Assembly (NCBI RefSeq): GCF_913777145.1 | Contig: NZ_CAJYPS010000034.1 | Location: 186,001 to 250,000 of the forward strand | Length of the DNA stretch: 64,000 bases | Reading direction: 5' to 3' | Origin: an uncultured Roseateles sp. | GTDB taxonomy: Bacteria; Pseudomonadota; Gammaproteobacteria; Burkholderiales; Burkholderiaceae_C | In this document: positions 34,485 through 43,282 of the stretch, piece by piece | How the letters are laid out: each line of letters begins with the position of its first letter | How positions within the stretch are numbered: position 1 is the stretch's first letter | The notes under the pieces: model-generated | What the model was told of the DNA's origin: nothing | What the model saw: the letters and a program-made list of their open reading frames with translations, nothing else | Database searches by the model: none | Translations under genes and position numbers: made by a program

Positions 34485-35885
34485 CTACGCCACCCAGCGC
34501 GGCAGCAGCAGTCGCAGGCGGCAGCCGGCCGCGGCACTGTCGTCCAGATCCACCCGCCCGCCATGGCGCTGCACGATCTCGCGCACGATGGCCAGGCCCA
34601 GCCCACAGCCCTCGCCCGAGGCGGCGCCGCGCACGAAGCGCTCGAACACGCGCGGCCGCAGCGCCGGCGGGATGCCGGGGCCGTCGTCCTCCACCTCCAC
34701 CAGCAGCTGCTCGCCCAGGCCGCGCAGGCGCACCGTGATGGTGGCGTCGGGCCCGGCATAGCGCAGCGCGTTGTCTATCAGGTTGGCCACCGCCTCCCGC
34801 AGCAGCAGGCCCACGCCCAGCACCCGCAGCGGGGCTACGCCGGGAACTTCGTCCAGGCCCAGGTCCGCGCCCGAAGCCAGCGCGCGCGGCACCCACTCAG
34901 CCACCAGGCCCTGCATCAGCTCGCCCAGGTCCACCGGCTCCAGACCCTGGGCGCTGGCCGACTCGGGCTCGGCACGCGCCAGCGCCAGCAGCTGCGACAC
35001 CAGGCGCACCGAGCGCAGCGCGCTCTCGTGCACCCGCTGCAGCCGCGCCTGCAGCTCGGGCTCGCGCGCGGCCTGCAGCGCCAGCTCGGTCTGGCCCTTG
35101 AGGCCGGCCAGTGGCGTGCGCAGCTGGTGAGCCGCGTCGCTGATGAAGCGCTTCTGCTGCTCCAGGCTCGCCTGGCCCTGGGCCACCAGCTCGTTGACCG
35201 CGCCGGCCAGCGCATGCACCTCCTGCGGCGCGGCCTGCAGCGAGATGGGCTGCAGCCGCCCCGCGCCCTGGGCAGCGGTCTGCGCGCGCACCCGCGCCTG
35301 CAGCTCGGCCAGCGGCGCCAGGCCCGCGCGTATCCCGGCCCACACGATGGCGCTCATCAGCGCGATCAGCAGCGACAGCGGCAGCGCGGTGTCCAGCAGC
35401 ATGCGCCGCGCCAGCTGCTCGCGGCTGGCGCTGGAGCGCGCCACCTGCACGCGCATGCGCTCCTCGGGCTGGCCGCCCAGGCGCTGCTCCAGCGTGACCA
35501 CGCGCACCCGCTCGGGCAGCGCCGCGTCCTGAAACTGCGGCACAGACGCAGCCGCCACCGGCAGCGCGGCCAGGCGCGCCTCGCCCAGCAGCAGCTGGCC
35601 CGGCGGCGCGCTGACCGCATACATCACGCGGTCCTCGGGGTCGGCGGCAAGGATGTCCTGGGCCGAGCGCGGCAGGTCCACGAACAGGCCGCTGGCCGTG
35701 GGCCGCACCTGGCGCGCCAGCGCGCGGGCGGCCTGCAGCAGGCTGGCGTCGGTGGCCTCGTCGGCATGGCGGGTCGCGACCCGGTAGGCCGCGAAGGCCG
35801 CCACCAGCCACAGCACCAGCTGCGGCAGCAGCAGCCACAGCAGCAGCTGGCGCTGCAGCGAGGGCCCGCGGCCGCCCGCGCTCAC
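34485..35885 (-). CDS. Two-component sensor histidine kinase, TctE/QseC-like
   Basis: A 466-residue kinase with TM1 at about 13-30, a periplasmic sensor resembling the 2CSK_N domain, TM2 at about 165-185, a HAMP-like linker, HisKA with the phospho-His in ISDAAHQLRTPLAGLKGQTEL, and HATPase with the N box LIDNALRYAG, DDGPGIP, and GCGLGLAIV. GTG 35885 overlaps the stop of the response regulator as GTGA. A sugar or carboxylate stimulus is likely by analogy with TctE and by the adjacent ABC transporter. Confidence 0.93.
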   Translation of the reverse strand: MSAGGRGPSLQRQLLLWLLLPQLVLWLVAAFAAYRVATRHADEATDASLLQAARALARQVRPTASGLFVDLPRSAQDILAADPEDRVMYAVSAPPGQLLLGEARLAALPVAAASVPQFQDAALPERVRVVTLEQRLGGQPEERMRVQVARSSASREQLARRMLLDTALPLSLLIALMSAIVWAGIRAGLAPLAELQARVRAQTAAQGAGRLQPISLQAAPQEVHALAGAVNELVAQGQASLEQQKRFISDAAHQLRTPLAGLKGQTELALQAAREPELQARLQRVHESALRSVRLVSQLLALARAEPESASAQGLEPVDLGELMQGLVAEWVPRALASGADLGLDEVPGVAPLRVLGVGLLLREAVANLIDNALRYAGPDATITVRLRGLGEQLLVEVEDDGPGIPPALRPRVFERFVRGAASGEGCGLGLAIVREIVQRHGGRVDLDDSAAAGCRLRLLLPRWVA

Positions 35886-36553
35886 GGCCCCGCCGTCTCG
35901 AGCAGGTAGCCCACGCCGCGCGCCGTGCGTATCGCCAGGCCCGAGCCCTCCAGCTTGCGGCGCAGGCGGTGGATGTAGACCTCGATGGAGCCGGCCGCGG
36001 CCTCGTCGCCATCGGCCGCGCTCCAGGCCTGCACGATGGCGGCCTTGCTGACCACCTGGTCGCGCCCGGCCAGCAGCGCCTCCAGCAGCAGCCATTCGCG
36101 CGGGCTCAGGTCCACCGGCTGGCCGGCCACGCTGGCGCGGCGCTGCGCGCGGTCCAGCGTGAGGCGACGCAGCTGCAGCAGCTGGGCCGCGGGCCGGCTG
36201 CGACGCAGCAGCGCCTGCAGCCGCGCCTCCAGCTCGGGCATGTCGAAGGGCTTGATCACATAGTCGTCCGCACCGGCGTTCAGCCCGGCCAGGCGCTGCT
36301 CCAGCCCGTCCTGCGCGGTCAGCACCAGGATGGGCAGCGTGCGGCCGGCCTCGCGGGCGCGCTTGAGCACGGTCAGACCGTCCACCAGGGGCAGGCCCAG
36401 GTCCAGGATGGCGATGTCGTAGTCCTGCTTGCGCAGCAGGTAGTCGGCCACCGCGCCGTTGTCGGCCCATTCCACGCGGAAGGACGCGCGCGACAGTTCC
36501 TGCTGCAGCACATCGGCCAGCAGCACATCGTCTTCGGCAAGCAGGACGTTCAT
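35882..36553 (-). CDS. OmpR-family response regulator, PmrA/QseB/TctD-like
   Basis: A 223-residue regulator: REC domain with DD at MNVLLAEDDVLLADVL, phospho-Asp in IAILDLGLPLVDGL and Lys in VIKPFDMPEL; C-terminal winged helix (LSPREWLLLEALLAGRDQVVSK to RRKLEGSGLAIRTARGVGYLL). It is upstream of and overlaps the kinase gene. Three TTAA half-sites in the promoter region (36600-36623) fit the DNA motif of this group. Confidence 0.95.
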   Translation of the reverse strand: MNVLLAEDDVLLADVLQQELSRASFRVEWADNGAVADYLLRKQDYDIAILDLGLPLVDGLTVLKRAREAGRTLPILVLTAQDGLEQRLAGLNAGADDYVIKPFDMPELEARLQALLRRSRPAAQLLQLRRLTLDRAQRRASVAGQPVDLSPREWLLLEALLAGRDQVVSKAAIVQAWSAADGDEAAAGSIEVYIHRLRRKLEGSGLAIRTARGVGYLLETAGP

Positions 36554-36599
36554 AGGGCTCCTCGCGGGGCCGCGCCTGCGCGCGGACCGGGACTCATGG

Positions 36600-36624
36600 T
36601 TAACACGATATTAAGAGTCTTAAT
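36600..36624. promoter_or_regulatory. TTAA direct repeats, PmrA/QseB-like box between divergent genes
   Basis: TTAA starts at 36600, 36611 and 36620, spaced 11 and 9 bases, and the last two lie in the 13-base palindrome TTAAGAGTCTTAA (36611-36623). Regulators of the PmrA/QseB/TctD group bind direct CTTAA-type half-sites one helical turn apart. The site lies between the response regulator gene (start 36553) and the ABC substrate-binding gene (36709), so it may control both. Confidence 0.6.
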
Positions 36625-36708
36625 GATGCGCAATGATTCAGGGATGACCCGTAGACCAACCGCTGCCCACGTGCACGCCTGCCCGGCGCGCCGGGTGCGT
36701 GCGCGCGC

Positions 36709-37953
36709 ATGATGCGGGCCGGTGCGGTGGCGGCGGCGCTGGCCACCGGCCTGCTGGCGGGGTCGCCCGCCCCCGCCCAGCCGCCGCGGGCCGATGTGGT
36801 GCACTGGTGGACCGCCGGCGGCGAGGTGGCCGCGGTGCAGGCGCTGGCCCAGGCCTATCGCAGCGCCGGCGGCCAGTGGCGCGACCTGGCGGTGGCCTCG
36901 GCCGACCAGGCCCGCGCGATCGCGCGCAACCGCATCACGGCCGGCAACCCGCCGCTGGCCGCGCAGTTCAACCTGTCCCGCGAGTTCACCGAGCTGGCGC
37001 GCCAGGGCCGGCTCAACACGCTGGACGAGGTCGCGGCCCAGGGCCGCTGGGCCCAGGTACTGCCGCCCGCGCTCTACCAGGCCATCCAGGTGGACGGCCA
37101 TGTCTATGCCGCGCCGCTGAGCCTGCACATGCCGGTGTGGCTGTGGAGCTCCCGCGCCGCGCTGCAGCGCGCCGGCGTCGCGCAGCCGCCGCGCAGCATG
37201 GACGAACTCTTCACCGCACTGGACAAGCTGCGCGCCGCCGGCCTGGTGCCATTGGCCCATGGCGGCCAGCCCTGGCAGGACCTGCTGCTGTTCACCGCGG
37301 TGCTGGTCAACCAGGGCGGCCGCGAGCTCTATCTGCAGGCCCTGCAGCAGCGCAGTGCCGCCGCGTGGCGCAGCGACGCGATGCGCCGGGTGCTGCTGAG
37401 CTTCAAGCGCCTGCGCGCCTATGTGGACCCGGCCTCGCCGGGCCGCGACTGGAACGACAGCACCGCGCTGCTGATCGCCGGCCGTGCCGGCCTGCAGTTC
37501 ATGGGCGACTGGGCCAAGGGCGAGTTCGCCCAGGCCGGCCTGCAGCCCGGGCGCGACTATGGCTGCACGCCGGGGCTGTCGGCCCAGGCGCCCTATGTGG
37601 TGGACGGCGACCTGTTCGTGTTCCCCAAGGGCCCCGACCCCGCGGCCCAGCGCCTGCTGGCGCGCGTGGTGACCGCCGCCGACACCCAGCGCGAGTTCAG
37701 CGCGCGCAAGGGCTCGGTGCCGGTGCGGCTGGACCTGGACCCGGCCTCGCTGGACCCCTGTGCCCGGCTGGGCGCGCAACGCCTGCGCGAGCCCGCCCGC
37801 CTGGTGCCCAGCCCCGAAACCCTGCTCCCGCCGGCCCGGCACCGCGCGCTGGAGCAAGCCATCAGCGATTACTGGAATCGCGAACAACCGGTCGAACGGG
37901 TGCAGCAGTCACTCGCCCAGGCCCTTCCAGACCCCGACAGGAGACAACCTTGA
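36709..37953 (+). CDS. ABC transporter substrate-binding protein, sugar type
   Basis: A 414-residue periplasmic binding protein of the MalE/GtsA type, with a signal peptide (to about residue 24, ending PAPAQ). VVHWWTAGGEVAAVQALAQAY is the N-terminal sugar-binding start, and later IAGRAGLQFMGDWAKGEF, typical of extracellular sugar-binding proteins. The stop overlaps the ATPase start (TTGA). ATG 36712 is an equally possible start. No permease genes follow, which is unusual. It is divergent from the two-component system, which may control it. Confidence 0.9.
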   Translation: MMRAGAVAAALATGLLAGSPAPAQPPRADVVHWWTAGGEVAAVQALAQAYRSAGGQWRDLAVASADQARAIARNRITAGNPPLAAQFNLSREFTELARQGRLNTLDEVAAQGRWAQVLPPALYQAIQVDGHVYAAPLSLHMPVWLWSSRAALQRAGVAQPPRSMDELFTALDKLRAAGLVPLAHGGQPWQDLLLFTAVLVNQGGRELYLQALQQRSAAAWRSDAMRRVLLSFKRLRAYVDPASPGRDWNDSTALLIAGRAGLQFMGDWAKGEFAQAGLQPGRDYGCTPGLSAQAPYVVDGDLFVFPKGPDPAAQRLLARVVTAADTQREFSARKGSVPVRLDLDPASLDPCARLGAQRLREPARLVPSPETLLPPARHRALEQAISDYWNREQPVERVQQSLAQALPDPDRRQP

Positions 37954-39011
37954 CCCGAGTCCACATCCAAGACCTGAGCATCCGCTTCGGCAACCACGAG
38001 GTGATACGCGGCCTGGACCTCGACGTGCACAGCGGCGAGTTCCTGGTGCTGCTGGGGCCCTCGGGCTGCGGCAAGTCCACGCTGCTGCACACCATCGCCG
38101 GCCTCAACCAGGTCAGCGGCGGCAGCATCCACATCGGCGAGCAGGACATGACCCATGCCGAGCCCAGCCAGCGCGGCGTGGGCATGGTGTTCCAGAGCTA
38201 TGCGCTCTACCCCACGATGACGGTGCGGCAGAACCTCGAGTTCCCGCTCAAGATGGCCAAGTGCCCCAAGGACGAGATGGCCCGCCGCGTGGACGCGGCC
38301 GCCGAGATGCTGCAGCTGCAGCCGCTGCTGGAGCGCAAGCCCGGCCAGCTGTCGGGCGGTCAGCGCCAGCGCGTGGCCATAGGCCGCGCCATCGTGCGCG
38401 AGGCCAAGGTGCTGCTGTTGGACGAGCCGCTGTCCAACCTGGACGCCAAGCTGCGCGGCGACCTGCGCCGCGAGCTCAAGCAGCTGCACGCGCGCCTGGG
38501 CAACACCATGATCTACGTGACCCACGACCAGGTGGAGGCCATGACGCTGGCCACCCGCATCGTCGTGATGCACCAGGGCGTGATCCAGCAAATCGGCACG
38601 CCGGCCGAGGTCTATGACCGCCCGGCCAATCTCCGCGTGGCCGGCTTCGTGGGCTCGCCGGCCATCAACCGCTTCCCTGGCCGCATCGCGGCGGGCGGAC
38701 GCTTCGAGGCACCGGGCCTGGCGCTGGACCTGCCGCCCGCGCTGGCGGGCCGCCCGGTCGGCGAGACGCTGACGCTGGCGGTGCGCCCCGAGCATGTGCG
38801 CCTGAGCGCGGACGGCCCCTTCAGCGCCAGCGTGCAGCTGGTGGAGCCGCTGGGCAACCAGCACGTGATCTGGATGCAGTGCGGCGGCAGCCCGCTGTCG
38901 GCCGTGCTGCCGGGTCAGCCCGAGGTGCAGGAGGGCATGACCGTGCGCTTCGACTTGAGCCCCGAGCAGCGCCTGTGGTTCGACGCGCAGGAGCTGCGCA
39001 TCGAGGCCTGA
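37950..39011 (+). CDS. ABC transporter ATP-binding protein, MsmK/UgpC/MalK type
   Basis: A 353-residue CUT1-type ATPase. Walker A is LLGPSGCGKST, the signature is LSGGQRQRVAIGRAI, Walker B is KVLLLDEPLSNLDAKLR, and the switch is YVTHDQVEAMTLA. The TOBE-like regulatory domain follows (PAINRFPGRI and on). The start TTG 37950 is supported by AGGAG six bases before and the TTGA overlap with the binding-protein gene. It presumably powers permeases that are encoded elsewhere. Confidence 0.93.
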   Translation: MTRVHIQDLSIRFGNHEVIRGLDLDVHSGEFLVLLGPSGCGKSTLLHTIAGLNQVSGGSIHIGEQDMTHAEPSQRGVGMVFQSYALYPTMTVRQNLEFPLKMAKCPKDEMARRVDAAAEMLQLQPLLERKPGQLSGGQRQRVAIGRAIVREAKVLLLDEPLSNLDAKLRGDLRRELKQLHARLGNTMIYVTHDQVEAMTLATRIVVMHQGVIQQIGTPAEVYDRPANLRVAGFVGSPAINRFPGRIAAGGRFEAPGLALDLPPALAGRPVGETLTLAVRPEHVRLSADGPFSASVQLVEPLGNQHVIWMQCGGSPLSAVLPGQPEVQEGMTVRFDLSPEQRLWFDAQELRIEA

Positions 39012-39025
39012 ACCCGCGAAGCCTG

Positions 39026-39634
39026 TCAGCCGCGCCGGTAGGCCTGCTCGGCCGGCAGCGCCAGCGTCAGCACCGCACGGCCCGCACGCGGCGGGCCCAG
39101 GCGCATGTGGCCGCCCAGCGCGGCCAGCTCGGTCTGGCAGTCGGCCGCCTCGGCCCGCTGCAGCCGCGCCGGCGCGGCCGTCGCGCGCAGGAACAGCACC
39201 GGCTCCAGCCACCACAGCTCCAGGTCCAGCCGCCCGCCACGGGGCTGGGCCGCCAGCGGCTGCAGCCAGCGCAGCAGCAGCTCGCCGATGAACTGCTCGA
39301 CCCGCGGGGCCGCGGCCCAGCCCAGGCCCTGCTGACGCAGCGTCAGCCGCGGCACCCCCACCCCGCGCACCGATTCGGCCAGGCGGCACAGCCGCACGCC
39401 CAGATCGCGCGGCCCCAGGTGCAGGTCGGTGCGCGGCGTCCCGGGTTCGGCATGGGCCAGCAGGCCGTCGAAATTCGACAGGATGGCGCGCAGCTGCTGG
39501 GCCGCCGCCGCGTTGCGCGGCATGTCGGCCAGCATTGCATGCAGGCTCAGCGTGAGTCCGCGCAGGCCTTGCAGCAGCGCATCCTCCCCCGACGCGAGGT
39601 GGAAGGGGTCGCCACCAAGACCTTGAGCACCCAT
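39026..39634 (-). CDS. Degenerate histidine-kinase-like protein
   Basis: A 202-residue protein I cannot place firmly. The N-terminal helical part (GLTLSLHAMLADMPRN, then QQLRAILSNFDGLLAHA) looks like a dimerisation/His phosphotransfer region. The C-terminal LAALGGHMRLGPPRAGRAVLTLALPAEQAY resembles the G-box end of a kinase ATPase domain. The N box and the G1 box with Asp are lacking, so it probably cannot bind ATP normally. It follows the DoxX gene by eight bases, probably in one operon. Confidence 0.5.
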   Translation of the reverse strand: MGAQGLGGDPFHLASGEDALLQGLRGLTLSLHAMLADMPRNAAAAQQLRAILSNFDGLLAHAEPGTPRTDLHLGPRDLGVRLCRLAESVRGVGVPRLTLRQQGLGWAAAPRVEQFIGELLLRWLQPLAAQPRGGRLDLELWWLEPVLFLRATAAPARLQRAEAADCQTELAALGGHMRLGPPRAGRAVLTLALPAEQAYRRG

Positions 39635-39642
39635 GGCGACGC

Positions 39643-40050
39643 CTAGCGCGGACGCCCCAGCATGGCCACCATCAGCAAAGCGGCCACCAGGCCCAGGTGC
39701 TCGAAAAAGGCATTCATCAGCGGCATGTGCAGGTCGGGCGGCGCCGACCAGAAGGCATTCGCCATCAGGCTGGCCGCGAAGGTGAAGCCCGCCAGCGCCA
39801 GCGCGGCCAGGCGCCGCCAGCGCAACGGACCCAGCACCAGCAGCAGCGGCCCCACCAGCTCCAGCACCACCACGGCCGCCGCGAACGGCGCGGCTGGCTG
39901 CAGGCCGAAATGCGCCATCTCGGCCTGGGCGCCGGCGAAGTCGGTCAGCTTGACCAGCCCGCCTTGCAGATAGGCCGAGCTCAGCAGCAGCAGCAGGACC
40001 CGCCACCACAGCGGCTCGGCGGGCAGGCTCACGGTCTCTATGCGCGTCAT
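39643..40050 (-). CDS. DoxX family membrane protein
   Basis: A 135-residue membrane protein with four helices, of the DoxX/SURF4-like group, of uncertain role (possibly redox or thiol metabolism). Typical segments are LLSSAYLQGGLVKLTDFAG near the start and FEHLGLVAALLMVAMLGRP at the end. The start ATG 40050 is four bases past the amidohydrolase stop, and the kinase-like gene follows, so the three likely form one operon. Confidence 0.83.
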   Translation of the reverse strand: MTRIETVSLPAEPLWWRVLLLLLSSAYLQGGLVKLTDFAGAQAEMAHFGLQPAAPFAAAVVVLELVGPLLLVLGPLRWRRLAALALAGFTFAASLMANAFWSAPPDLHMPLMNAFFEHLGLVAALLMVAMLGRPR

Positions 40051-40054
40051 GGCC

Positions 40055-41947
40055 TCAGACCGCCCAGCAGGCGCAGCCCAGTGCGCCCCAGAAGCCGGCG
40101 TCATTGCCGCCCGGGGTCTCGGAGGCCCAGGCCTTGGCGTGCGCGTGGCCATGCACGCCGCAGGCGGTCGCACAGGCGCAGGCCGCGGCGGCCTGCTTCA
40201 TGCGGGCCTGCAGCGGCGCACCGTCCGCGCCCCAGGCGCCGTAGCCGCCCCAGCGCCGCACCGGCGACCAGTCCGGCATGGCCGGCGGCGGCGGAGCGTC
40301 GTCGAAGTTGCGGAACTCGCCCGCACCCCACACGACCCGGCCGCCCACCACGGTCAGCAGCGAGCTGATGTCGGCAATCTCGGACTCCGGGCAGCCGAAC
40401 AGGTCGCGGTCCGGCACCATCAGGTCGGCATACAGGCCGGCCTCGATGCGGCCCTTGCGGCCCTGCTCGTCGGAGAACCAGGTGACCTTGTCGGTCAGCA
40501 TGCGCAGCGCGGTCTCGCGGTCCAGGCAATTGGCCTGGGGCGTGAGCTGCAGGCCGCCGACCGTGCGGCCGGTGATCATCCAGGACATGGCCACCCAGGG
40601 GTTGTAGGACGCCACGCGGGTCGCGTCCGTGCCGGCAGACACCGGCACGCCGGCTTCCAGCAGGGTCTTGATGGGTGGCGTGGCCTCGGCCGCACGCGCA
40701 CCGTAGCGCTCCACGAAATACTCGCCCTGGTAGGCCATGCGGTGCTGCACCGCCACGCCGCCGCCCAGCGCGGCGATGCGGTCGATGGAGCGCTTGGAGA
40801 TGGTTTCCGCATGGTCGAAGAACCAGTGCAGGCCCTTCAGCGGAATGTCGCGGTCGACCTTCTCGAACACATCCAGCGCGCGGCTGATGGTCTCGTCATA
40901 GGTCGCGTGCATGCGCCAGGGCCAGCGGTTCTCGGCCAGGATGCGCACCACGCCCTCCAGCTCGGGCTCCATTGCCGCACTCATCTCGGGGCGGGGCTCG
41001 CGGAAGTCCTCGAAGTCGGCCGCCGAGAACACCAGCATCTCGCCCGCGCCGTTGTGGCGGAAGTACTCGTCGCCCTGCTTGTACTTGGAGCCCGCGGTCC
41101 AGCGCAGGAAGTCGTCCTTCTCCTGCTTGGCCTTCTGCGTGAACAGGTTGTAGGCCAGGCGGATGGTGAGCTGCTTCTCGTCGGCTAGGTGCTGGATGAC
41201 CTCGTAGTCCTCCGGGTAGTTCTGGAAGCCGCCGCCCGCGTCGATCGCGCCGGTCACGCCCAGGCGGTTGAGCTCGCGCATGAAGTGGCGCGTGGAGTTG
41301 ATCTGGTAGTCCAGCGGCAGCTTGGGGCCCTTGGCCAGCGTCGCGTACAGGATGGCCGCATTGGGCTTGGCCAGCAGCAGGCCGGTGGGGTTGCCGTCGC
41401 TGTCGCGCTGCATCTCGCAGCCCGGCGGCACCTGGGTGTTCTTGTCGTAGCCCACGGCGCGCAGTGCGGCGCCGTTCAGCAGCGCACGGTCATAGAGGTG
41501 CAGGATGAAGACCGGCGTGTCGGGCGCGACCGCGTTGATCTCGTCCAGCGTGGGCAGGCGCTTCTCGGCGAACTGGTGCTCGGTGAAGCCGCCCACCACG
41601 CGCACCCATTGCGGCGCCGGCGTGATCGCGACCTGGGCCTTGAGCATGGCCATCGCATCGGCCAGCGAGCGCACGCCGTCCCAGCGCAGCTCCATGTTGA
41701 AGTTCAGGCCGCCGCGGATGATGTGCAGGTGGTTGTCGATGATGCCGGGCAGCACCGGACGGCCGCGCAGGTCGATGCGACGCGTGGCGGGGCCGGCCAG
41801 CGCCAGCACCTCGGCATCGCTGCCCACGGCCAGGAACTTGCCGTCGCTCACCGCGACCGCCTGGGCCTGGGGCTTCTGACGGTCCAGCGTCGTGAAGCGG
41901 CCATTGAAAAGGATGAGGTCGGGGGTGGTGGCGACGGGCGAGCTCAT
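40055..41947 (-). CDS. Amidohydrolase (YtcJ-like) with Cys/His-rich C-terminal tail
   Basis: A 630-residue metal-dependent amidohydrolase of the amidohydro_3 group. His73 and His75 (DNHLHIIRGG) are metal ligands, with further His in LHWFFDHAET and Asp in VSAGTDATRVASY. The enzyme domain ends near residue 585; beyond it is a tail with CACATACGVHGHAHA and a terminal LGCACWAV that could bind metal. The substrate is unknown. The isochorismatase-like hydrolase and a XapX protein are close by, a combination seen elsewhere in Proteobacteria. Confidence 0.9.
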   Translation of the reverse strand: MSSPVATTPDLILFNGRFTTLDRQKPQAQAVAVSDGKFLAVGSDAEVLALAGPATRRIDLRGRPVLPGIIDNHLHIIRGGLNFNMELRWDGVRSLADAMAMLKAQVAITPAPQWVRVVGGFTEHQFAEKRLPTLDEINAVAPDTPVFILHLYDRALLNGAALRAVGYDKNTQVPPGCEMQRDSDGNPTGLLLAKPNAAILYATLAKGPKLPLDYQINSTRHFMRELNRLGVTGAIDAGGGFQNYPEDYEVIQHLADEKQLTIRLAYNLFTQKAKQEKDDFLRWTAGSKYKQGDEYFRHNGAGEMLVFSAADFEDFREPRPEMSAAMEPELEGVVRILAENRWPWRMHATYDETISRALDVFEKVDRDIPLKGLHWFFDHAETISKRSIDRIAALGGGVAVQHRMAYQGEYFVERYGARAAEATPPIKTLLEAGVPVSAGTDATRVASYNPWVAMSWMITGRTVGGLQLTPQANCLDRETALRMLTDKVTWFSDEQGRKGRIEAGLYADLMVPDRDLFGCPESEIADISSLLTVVGGRVVWGAGEFRNFDDAPPPPAMPDWSPVRRWGGYGAWGADGAPLQARMKQAAAACACATACGVHGHAHAKAWASETPGGNDAGFWGALGCACWAV

Positions 41948-42115
41948 GGTCGAAAACCGGGAATCAGGGATGTCACCAGCCTACGCCGCGCCGTGCCCCG
42001 GCAAATCGGCCCAAGGGCCGATGACAGCCGGCCCCGACGGTGGACGCCTGCAATCGGTCGAGGGTTTAGGCTGGGCGCATGCCCGGAAGGCTCCGGGCGC
42101 CTCCCTGGAGTTCCC

Positions 42116-42388
42116 ATGAAGACCTATCTCGCCTCGCTCGCCGCCGGACTGCTGGTCGGCATCATCTACGCCCTGCTCAATGTGCGCTCGCCCGCGCCGC
42201 CCGTCATCGCGCTGATCGGCCTGCTGGGCATCCTGATAGGCGAGCAGATCCCGCCCTTCTTCCGCCAGCATTTCACCAGCGAGACCAAGCAGGTCAGCTG
42301 GGTCAATGACCAGGTCAAGCCCCACATGTTCGGCGAGCTGCCGCGCTGCAAGGACGTGGCCGCCAAGGCCCCGCAGGACAAGGCCTGA
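42116..42388 (+). CDS. XapX domain-containing membrane protein
   Basis: A 90-residue protein with two hydrophobic segments (YLASLAAGLLVGIIYALL and the next, VIALIGLLGILIGEQIPPF), matching the XapX domain (DUF1427). Function unknown. TGGAG lies six bases before ATG 42116. It is divergent from the amidohydrolase and convergent with the isochorismatase-like gene; hairpins at 42394-42456 separate them. Confidence 0.88.
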   Translation: MKTYLASLAAGLLVGIIYALLNVRSPAPPVIALIGLLGILIGEQIPPFFRQHFTSETKQVSWVNDQVKPHMFGELPRCKDVAAKAPQDKA

Positions 42389-42393
42389 CCCCC

Positions 42394-42456
42394 GGCCCGC
42401 AGCAACTGCGGGCCCATGTGAAAACGGCGCAGCACCCGCGAAGGGCCTGCGCCGTT
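42394..42456. terminator. Two hairpins between convergent genes, intrinsic terminator on the minus strand
   Basis: GGCCCGCAG/CTGCGGGCC (42394-42414) and AACGGCGCAG/CTGCGCCGTT (42423-42432 with 42447-42456) follow each other. On the minus strand the second runs into TTTTC, so it should end the isochorismatase-like transcript; the first may end the XapX one. Confidence 0.7.
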
Positions 42457-42487
42457 GCTGCATCAGCGGCCCGCGGGCCGCGCTGCA

Positions 42488-43135
42488 TCAGCCCTCGTGG
42501 GCGCCGAACATGGTCTTGGCGTAGATGATGCCCAGACCGTAGGAGCCGCCGTACTTCTTGGCGATGCCGGTGGTCAGCTCATAGGTCTCGCCGCGCGCCC
42601 AGTCGCGCTGCAGCTCCAGCATGTATTGCAGCGAGGTCATGGGGCGGGCGCCGGCCTGGATCATGCGCTGCACCGCGCGCTCGTGCGCCTCGGTGGATAC
42701 GTCGCCGCAGGCGTCGGAGATGAAGTACACCTCGAAACCCTGGGAGATGGCCGACAGCGCCGGGCCCACGATGCAGACCGAGGTCCACAGACCGGCCAGC
42801 ACGATGCGCTTCTTGCCGATGCGGTTGATCTCGGCGATCACCGCCTCGTCTTCCCAGGTGTTCATGGACGTGCGGTCCAGCAGCTTCTGGCCCGGGAAGG
42901 GTGCGACCACCTCGTCGAACATCGGGCCCGAGAAGCTCTTTTCGGCCACCGTGGTCAGGATGGTGGAGACACCGAAGCCGGCGGCGGCGCTGGACACCAG
43001 CGCGGCATGCTGACGCAGCTGCACCGCATCGATGGACTTGGTCGCAAAGGCCATCTGCGACTGGAAGTCGATCATGATCAGCGTGTGATCCTTGGGCGTG
43101 ATCAGCAGGGACGAGGGCGTGGCTTTTGCAGTCAT
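42488..43135 (-). CDS. Isochorismatase-like cysteine hydrolase (YcaC-like)
   Basis: A 215-residue hydrolase of the isochorismatase-like fold. The triad would be Asp23 (MIDFQSQM), Lys84 (PGQKLLDR) and Cys121 (LWTSVCIVG), as in YcaC. The substrate is unknown. GTGCT and AAAGG-like bases precede ATG 43135, with the signal weak. Together with the amidohydrolase and XapX protein it forms a conserved metabolic neighbourhood, flanked by a LuxR-type regulator. Confidence 0.92.
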   Translation of the reverse strand: MTAKATPSSLLITPKDHTLIMIDFQSQMAFATKSIDAVQLRQHAALVSSAAAGFGVSTILTTVAEKSFSGPMFDEVVAPFPGQKLLDRTSMNTWEDEAVIAEINRIGKKRIVLAGLWTSVCIVGPALSAISQGFEVYFISDACGDVSTEAHERAVQRMIQAGARPMTSLQYMLELQRDWARGETYELTTGIAKKYGGSYGLGIIYAKTMFGAHEG

Positions 43136-43282
43136 GGCAGACCTTTCGAGAATCGTTGAACAATCGGGCGGGCGCGCCGCTGGGACACGCTCACCGCCAT
43201 TCTTCGAAGAGCGACCCGATCGCACATGGCGTCGTGGACCGAAACCCCTTAAGCCTTTGGGCCAGGGCCCGCGTCGCCCGGT

